From an uncultured Massilia sp. (lineage in GTDB: Bacteria > Pseudomonadota > Gammaproteobacteria > Burkholderiales > Burkholderiaceae_D): a stretch of 64,000 nucleotides of DNA. The stretch is taken from assembly GCF_913773735.1 (NCBI RefSeq), contig NZ_CAJYEB010000019.1:1-64000 (forward strand), read 5' to 3'. Of the stretch, positions 57,736 through 64,000 are shown in pieces. The notes under the pieces were generated by a model. It saw only the letters and a program-made list of their open reading frames with translations. It was not told where the DNA came from and searched no databases. The position numbers and the translations under genes are program-made. How positions within the stretch are numbered: position 1 is the stretch's first letter; each line of letters opens with the position of its first letter.

Positions 57736-58580
57736 CAGAACGCCAGCTCGGCGTCCAGCTCCTGTCCGACGCGCAGCACGACACCGGCGCCGCGCACGAC
57801 GATGCAGTTCATGCCCATGCACACGGCGCCTTCCATGCGCTGGTTGGCGCGGTAGGTCTGCAGGATGTCGAGCGGGTCCGGTCCCGGGATGCCGGTGGCC
57901 TGGTCGATCGACGGGATCGGGCAGCGCGCGCACGGCTTCACGGGCCGCACGGCGCAGTCCTGCGTGTGCAGCGCCTCCAGGAAGTCTTCCTCGAACGCCT
58001 CGAGGCCGTCCACCACCAGGTTCGGGCGGAAGCGGTCCATCGGCAGCGCGGCGCGGCCGGCGCCGGCCAGGCGCGCGTTCAGGTCGTCCAGCGAAGCCTG
58101 GCCGATCAGCAGCAGCGGATAGCCGTCGGCGAAGCGCGTCTGCGCCGGCACGCCGCCGGTCCACTTGACGCTGGTCGGACGCACGACGTCGCGGCGAAAG
58201 CGCACCAGCCGGCACGGCGCGCCCAGCGCATCGGAAAACCAGGCCGCGGCCGCATCGCCGCAGTCGGCGGCCGCCACGACGTCGTCCCAGATCTGCACCT
58301 CGCGCACCGGCGCCTGCTCGTCCCAGGCCAGCGGCAGGCACAGGTCGGGCATGCCCGGGCCGCTCACGCGCAGCGCGGCGCCGTCGGGGCGCGGCGCGAG
58401 CAGGGCCATGCGCGGATGCTCGCGCTGGGTGAGGAACTGGCCCTGGCCGGTCACCAGCATCCATTCGCGATCGTGCACGCCCTGCGCGGCCAGGCCGGAT
58501 TCCAGCAGCGTCGCGGAGGCGACGGCCATGCCGGCGCAGGACTTGATCGGGTAGATGAGCAACTGGGTCAGGGTAGCCAT
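57735..58580 (-). CDS. MOSC domain-containing protein
   Basis: 281-aa protein with the N-terminal MOSC beta-barrel (LTQLLIYPIKSCAGMAV) and the C-terminal MOSC domain containing the conserved Cys in KPCARCPIPSIDQATG (about residue 222). MOSC proteins bind molybdenum cofactor and reduce N-hydroxylated substrates, as YcbX does. No 2Fe-2S ferredoxin domain is attached, unlike YcbX. Overlaps YpfH. Confidence 0.87.
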   Translation of the reverse strand: MATLTQLLIYPIKSCAGMAVASATLLESGLAAQGVHDREWMLVTGQGQFLTQREHPRMALLAPRPDGAALRVSGPGMPDLCLPLAWDEQAPVREVQIWDDVVAAADCGDAAAAWFSDALGAPCRLVRFRRDVVRPTSVKWTGGVPAQTRFADGYPLLLIGQASLDDLNARLAGAGRAALPMDRFRPNLVVDGLEAFEEDFLEALHTQDCAVRPVKPCARCPIPSIDQATGIPGPDPLDILQTYRANQRMEGAVCMGMNCIVVRGAGVVLRVGQELDAELAF

Positions 58581-58655
58581 GCTGGAAAGATCGCCGGTTC
58601 GGGGAGGGCCGACAGTATCGCACCAAACCGGCCGTCATGCCATCTCCCCGGAGGG

Positions 58656-59558
58656 TCACCTGCCGGCGGCGCTGGCGGCGAAGGCGGCCAGGTCGCGAGC
58701 GAAGCGGTCGGCTTCCTCGACGAAGGGCGCGTGGCCGGATCGGGGATACACGATGCTGCGCACGCGCGGATTGAGCTGGCGCGCCCGCGCGATGGCGGCG
58801 TGCGCCTTGACCAGCGCGTCGCGTTCGCCGTACAGCAGCAGCACCGGCACCCGGGCCTGGCGCAGCCCGGACAGGTCGACCGTCATCGACTGCACGGCCG
58901 CCTGCATGTCCCAGGACGCCATGGCGGCATTCGCCAGCAAACGCGCGAACAGCGCGGCCGCCGGGCGGCGCGCGAAGCACAGGGCCAGGAAGGCACGCTC
59001 GCCGTCCAGGTGGGTGGCGAGGTCGGGCGAGACCATGTCGCGGTAGACCTGCGGATGCGCCACGATCTGGTCGGCGGCCAGTTCGACGACCCCGTTCACG
59101 TAGACGGCCCCGCCGATGGCGCCGTCGCCGTAGGCGGCCAGGTAGTTCGAGATGACCGCGCCGCCCAGCGACCAGCCGACCAGCAGCGGCCGCCGCGCCC
59201 CGCTGGCGCGCAGCACGGCGTCGAGGTCGTCGGCCCAGCGCCGCCCTTCGCGGTAGGCGGCGGGGTCGGCCGGCTTGCCCGACAACCCATGGCCGCGCAG
59301 GTCGTAGCTGACGAGGCGGTAGCGCCGCAGCAGCGCGCTGTCCTGCTGGGCCTGCCAATTCAGGCGGCTGCCCAGCAGGCCATGGATGAACACGATGGCG
59401 GGACCGTCGGGATTGCCGGTTTCCTGGACCGCCAGCGCGACGCCGTCGGGGGCGGTCACGGTGTAGTGCCGGTCGGCCGCCTGGGCCAGGGTCCACAAGG
59501 CCAGCAGGCCCGCCAGCAGCAGGCCGCGCAGGCCGGCGCGGATGCGCGTGAAATGCAT
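58656..59558 (-). CDS. Alpha/beta hydrolase with signal peptide
   Basis: 300-aa exported hydrolase. The start at 59558 (MHFTRIRAGLRGLLL) has RBS AAGGAG and opens a signal peptide ending near AQA. Catalytic elements: oxyanion IHGLLGSRLNWQ, nucleophile GWSLGGAV, Asp in YGERDALV and His in SGHAPFVEE. Divergent from a MerR regulator, with a palindromic operator in its promoter. The substrate is unknown. Confidence 0.88.
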   Translation of the reverse strand: MHFTRIRAGLRGLLLAGLLALWTLAQAADRHYTVTAPDGVALAVQETGNPDGPAIVFIHGLLGSRLNWQAQQDSALLRRYRLVSYDLRGHGLSGKPADPAAYREGRRWADDLDAVLRASGARRPLLVGWSLGGAVISNYLAAYGDGAIGGAVYVNGVVELAADQIVAHPQVYRDMVSPDLATHLDGERAFLALCFARRPAAALFARLLANAAMASWDMQAAVQSMTVDLSGLRQARVPVLLLYGERDALVKAHAAIARARQLNPRVRSIVYPRSGHAPFVEEADRFARDLAAFAASAAGR

Positions 59559-59598
59559 GATGATGCTCCTTCGATGATGGGATGTGCTAGTCTGGACC

Positions 59599-59614
59599 CT
59601 CACATCGATGTGAG
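59599..59614. promoter_or_regulatory. MerR-type operator palindrome
   Basis: Perfect 16-bp palindrome CTCACATCGATGTGAG. On the minus strand it fills the space between TTGAGT (-35) and CAGACT (-10), 20 nt apart, the overlong spacing on which MerR proteins act. It would control the hydrolase gene. Confidence 0.6.
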
Positions 59615-59638
59615 ACTCAAGCGAAATCCGTCACCGCC

Positions 59639-60028
59639 ATGGACGCCTCCCCTTCCCTCCTGTCGATCGGCAAGCTGGCGCGCCTGACCGGCGCCAGCAT
59701 CCGCTCGCTGCGCCACTACGACGAGCACGGCCTGCTGGCTTCCACCCGCGCCGCCAACGGCTACCGCCTGTTCGCGCCGGCCGCCGTCACCCGGGTGCGG
59801 CAGATCCAGCGCCTGATCGCCAGCGGCTTCGGCATCGCCGAGATCCGCGCCTTCCCCGATTGCATGCTGCTGGTCGAGGGCGCCGCGATGTGCCCGGAGA
59901 CCACGCCGGCCCAGCGCCGGCGCCTGGAAGCCATCGAACGCCAGATCGCCGACCTCGAACGGCGCCGCGCGCGGCTGCTGGCGATGCTGGCCGAACCGGC
60001 CGCGCCGGACCGATTGCCAACCCGCTGA
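59639..60028 (+). CDS. MerR family transcriptional regulator
   Basis: 129-aa regulator. N-terminal winged helix (IGKLARLTGASIRSLRHYDEHGLL), then a dimerisation helix (EAIERQIADLERRRARLLAML). Two cysteines (FPDCML and AMCPET, about residues 75 and 85) could serve for sensing, but the metal-site pattern of MerR/CueR is not complete. Divergent from the exported hydrolase. Its end overlaps the -35 of the thiamine promoter. Confidence 0.88.
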   Translation: MDASPSLLSIGKLARLTGASIRSLRHYDEHGLLASTRAANGYRLFAPAAVTRVRQIQRLIASGFGIAEIRAFPDCMLLVEGAAMCPETTPAQRRRLEAIERQIADLERRRARLLAMLAEPAAPDRLPTR

Positions 60029-60042
60029 AACCGGCGTACACT
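60014..60042 (+). promoter_or_regulatory. Promoter of the thiamine operon
   Basis: -35 TTGCCA (60014-60019), 17-nt spacer, -10 TACACT (60037-60042). Transcription would start near 60049, just before the TPP riboswitch. The -35 overlaps the last codons of the MerR gene. Confidence 0.65.
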
Positions 60043-60079
60043 CGCCGCGGTCGGCTGCCCCCACGGGCGGCCGGCACAA

Positions 60080-62182
<2,103 letters not shown>

Positions 62183-62184
62183 GC

Positions 62185-62388
62185 ATGGCGCAGATCGAAC
62201 TGAACGGCGCGCCCTACGTCCTGCCCGACGACGCCAGCCTGCATGCGCTGGTCGAGTCCCTCGGCCTGTCCGGGCAGGCGCTGGCGCTGGCCGTGAACCG
62301 CCGCGTGGTGCCGCGCGAGCGCTGGTCCGACACGCTGCTGCAGGCCCGCGACCGGGTCGACGTGGTGCGCGCGATCGGCGGCGGTTGA
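62185..62388 (+). CDS. thiS: Sulfur carrier protein ThiS
   Basis: 67-aa ubiquitin-like carrier that delivers sulfur for the thiazole ring, ending in the required Gly-Gly (AIGGG; one extra Gly). RBS AAGGAG overlaps the end of thiC, 2 nt after its stop. thiO, often between thiC and thiS, is absent. Confidence 0.93.
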   Translation: MAQIELNGAPYVLPDDASLHALVESLGLSGQALALAVNRRVVPRERWSDTLLQARDRVDVVRAIGGG

Positions 62389-62413
62389 ATTCCTTCCAAG
62401 ATCGGAGACGACG

Positions 62414-63208
62414 ATGACGAATACGATGCACGAAGACCGGCCCCTGACCATCGCCGGCAAACGCTACAACTCGCGCCTGCTGGTGGGCAGCGGCAAGTAC
62501 CGCGACCTGGACCAGACCCGCGCGGCGACCGAGGCGGCCGGAGCGGAGATCATCACGGTGGCGATCCGCCGCGTGAACATCGGCCAGGACCCGGGCCAGC
62601 CCAACCTGCTCGACGCGGTGCCGCCCAGCCGCTACACGATCCTGCCGAACACCGCCGGCTGCTACACGGCCAAGGACGCCGTCTACACGCTGCAGCTGGC
62701 GCGCGAACTGCTGGACGGCCGCAAGCTGGTCAAGCTGGAGGTGCTGGGCGACGAGAAGACCCTGTTCCCCAACATGCCGGAGACGCTGCGCGCCGCCGAG
62801 GAGCTGGTGCGCGACGGCTTCGACGTGATGGTCTACTGCAGCGACGACCCGATCCAGGCGCGCATGCTGGAAGACATCGGCTGCGTGGCGATCATGCCGC
62901 TGGCGTCCCTGATCGGCTCCGGCATGGGCATCCTGAACCCGTGGAACCTGTCGCTGATCATCGAGCAGGCCAAGGTGCCGGTGCTGGTGGACGCCGGCGT
63001 GGGCACGGCGTCGGACGCCGCCGTCGCGATGGAACTGGGCTGCGACGGCGTGCTGATGAACAGCGCCATCGCCCTGGCGCGCGATCCGGTGCGCATGGCG
63101 CGCGCGATGCGCCTGGCCGTCGAGGGCGGGCGCGAAGCCTGGCTCGCCGGCCGCATGGCGCGCCGCTTCGCCGCATCGCCGTCCTCGCCGATGGCCGGGC
63201 GGGTGTGA
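62414..63208 (+). CDS. thiG: Thiazole synthase
   Basis: 264-aa TIM-barrel enzyme joining deoxyxylulose phosphate, the ThiS thiocarboxylate and dehydroglycine. The Schiff-base Lys is in VKLEVLGD (about residue 107); [10 protein letters not shown] opens the barrel; [15 protein letters not shown] and [11 protein letters not shown] are family blocks. RBS GGAGA. Confidence 0.95.
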   Translation: MTNTMHEDRPLTIAGKRYNSRLLVGSGKYRDLDQTRAATEAAGAEIITVAIRRVNIGQDPGQPNLLDAVPPSRYTILPNTAGCYTAKDAVYTLQLARELLDGRKLVKLEVLGDEKTLFPNMPETLRAAEELVRDGFDVMVYCSDDPIQARMLEDIGCVAIMPLASLIGSGMGILNPWNLSLIIEQAKVPVLVDAGVGTASDAAVAMELGCDGVLMNSAIALARDPVRMARAMRLAVEGGREAWLAGRMARRFAASPSSPMAGRV

Positions 63209-63981
63209 TGGCCGCACTGGCGCCTTCTTTGCGTCCGCCCGTGCGGCCCTGCGTGCTGGTGTTCGCCGGACTCGATCCGTCCGGCGGCGCCGGCATCCAG
63301 GCCGACATCGAGGCGATCGCGGCCCAGGGCGCGCACGCGCTGCCGGTCGTCACCGCGCTGACCGTGCAGGACAACGACCGCGTGCACGCCATCGAAGCGG
63401 TGAGCGACCTGGTGCTGCGGTGCCAGGCCGGCGCGCTGCTGGAGCGCATGGCGATCGGCGCCGTGAAGGTCGGCATTCCCGGCAACCTGGCGAACGCCCG
63501 GGCGATCGCCGACGTCGTGCGCCAGCTGCGCGAGACGCAGCCCGCGCTGCCCGTCGTGGTCGACCCGGTCCTGGCCAGCGGCCACGGCGACCGGCTCGCG
63601 GACGGCGATGCCGCGGCCATCCTCGCCCCGCTGCTGGCGGTGGCGACCGTGCTGGTGCCGAACCTGCCGGAAGCGGCGGCGCTGGGCGCGCGCCTGGCCG
63701 GTTGCCCGCACGTGCTGGTGACGGGCGGCCACGGCGGCGGCCACGAGGTCGTCAACCGCTGGACCAGCGCCGCGGGCGAGCGCGCCTGGCGCTGGCCGCG
63801 CCTGCCGGGCGAGTTCCACGGCAGCGGCTGCACGCTGGCGTCGAGCATCGCCGCCCGCCTGGCGCTGGGCGAACCGATGGCGCAGGCGCTCGAGAAAGGC
63901 CAGCGCTACTGCAACCAGGCGCTGGCCGACGCGTACGCGATCGCGCCGGGCCAGCGCATCCCGCGCCGCATCCATCCATGA
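63208..63981 (+). CDS. thiD: Hydroxymethylpyrimidine/phosphomethylpyrimidine kinase
   Basis: 257-aa ribokinase-fold kinase phosphorylating HMP and HMP-P. FAGLDPSGGAGIQADIEA (about residues 19-36), PVVVDPVLASGHG, and the C-terminal anion hole HGSGCTLASSIAA are diagnostic. The ATG shares a base with the thiG stop (TGATG). No ThiE domain is fused. Confidence 0.93.
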   Translation: MAALAPSLRPPVRPCVLVFAGLDPSGGAGIQADIEAIAAQGAHALPVVTALTVQDNDRVHAIEAVSDLVLRCQAGALLERMAIGAVKVGIPGNLANARAIADVVRQLRETQPALPVVVDPVLASGHGDRLADGDAAAILAPLLAVATVLVPNLPEAAALGARLAGCPHVLVTGGHGGGHEVVNRWTSAAGERAWRWPRLPGEFHGSGCTLASSIAARLALGEPMAQALEKGQRYCNQALADAYAIAPGQRIPRRIHP

Positions 63982-63994
63982 AGGAGGCAAACCC

Positions 63995-64000
63995 ATGATG
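63995..64000 (+). CDS. Start of a further gene of the thiamine operon, cut by the window
   Basis: AAGGAGG lies 7 nt before ATGATG, 13 nt after the thiD stop. Only Met-Met is visible. thiE or thiO would be expected from the operon, but nothing identifies it. Confidence 0.4.

Overview
The window is about 64 kb of high-GC chromosome from a betaproteobacterium, most likely Burkholderiales, family Oxalobacteraceae, Massilia-like. This is inferred from protein composition, from the gene neighbourhoods (kdsD-kdsC-lptC-lptA-lptB-rpoN-hpf; HIT-DUF971; ubiE-ubiJ-ubiB; fmdB-DUF502-aspS-nudB) and from several families of small dispersed palindromes. No database search was run. Coding density is high. I found no rRNA, tRNA, insertion sequence, prophage or CRISPR array.

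Layout. 1-6.4 kb: a partial gene, a Tat-exported phospholipase C/acid phosphatase, an S41 protease, a CYTH-CHAD protein, and an isolated type VI secretion tube protein (Hcp-like) followed by a small DUF6150-like protein. 6.4-13.5 kb: a fatty-acid beta-oxidation unit (TetR regulator, acyl-CoA dehydrogenase, 3-hydroxyacyl-CoA dehydrogenase/enoyl-CoA hydratase, thiolase, enoyl-CoA hydratase). 13.7-16.4 kb: hslR, cardiolipin synthase clsB, an endonuclease/exonuclease/phosphatase protein and a 61-aa orphan. 16.6-21.0 kb: the sulfonate operon ssuEADCB. 21.2-25.9 kb: fmdB, DUF502, aspS, nudB, lolC. 26.3-31 kb: ubiE, a Tim44-like protein, ubiJ, ubiB and a methyltransferase. 31-33.8 kb: divergent AraC/SDR genes, a small membrane protein and a cold-shock gene. 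34-42.6 kb: DUF971, HIT, a very large FAD/Fe-S oxidoreductase, YqaA, ilvA and queF. 42.9-45.3 kb: ptsN-hprK-rapZ on the plus strand, converging on an acyl-CoA hydratase/hydrolase gene. 46.5-52 kb: kdsD-kdsC-lptC-lptA-lptB-rpoN-hpf on the minus strand. 52-60 kb: a CPA2 antiporter, a LysR-linked NAD(P)-binding protein, a diguanylate cyclase, YpfH, MOSC, and a hydrolase divergent from a MerR regulator. 60-64 kb: a TPP-riboswitch-controlled thiamine operon, thiC-thiS-thiG-thiD, running off the end.

How the genes work together. Most of the window is housekeeping: LPS precursor synthesis and export with the sigma-54/PTS-Ntr genes, ubiquinone synthesis, translation, thiamine, queuosine and isoleucine synthesis. 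Catabolic and stress modules (beta-oxidation, sulfonate sulfur scavenging, cold shock) are interleaved with these.

Most notable signals beyond ordinary genes: the isolated Hcp/DUF6150-like pair; four 11-bp-phased GTCA half-sites (Pho-box-like) where two genes converge beside the polyphosphate-related CYTH-CHAD gene; a complete promoter-riboswitch-SD-sequestering hairpin architecture upstream of a TTG-initiated thiC; a candidate terminated small RNA at 26.1-26.26 kb; a MerR-type operator palindrome; and three families of dispersed palindromic repeats placed mainly just after stop codons.
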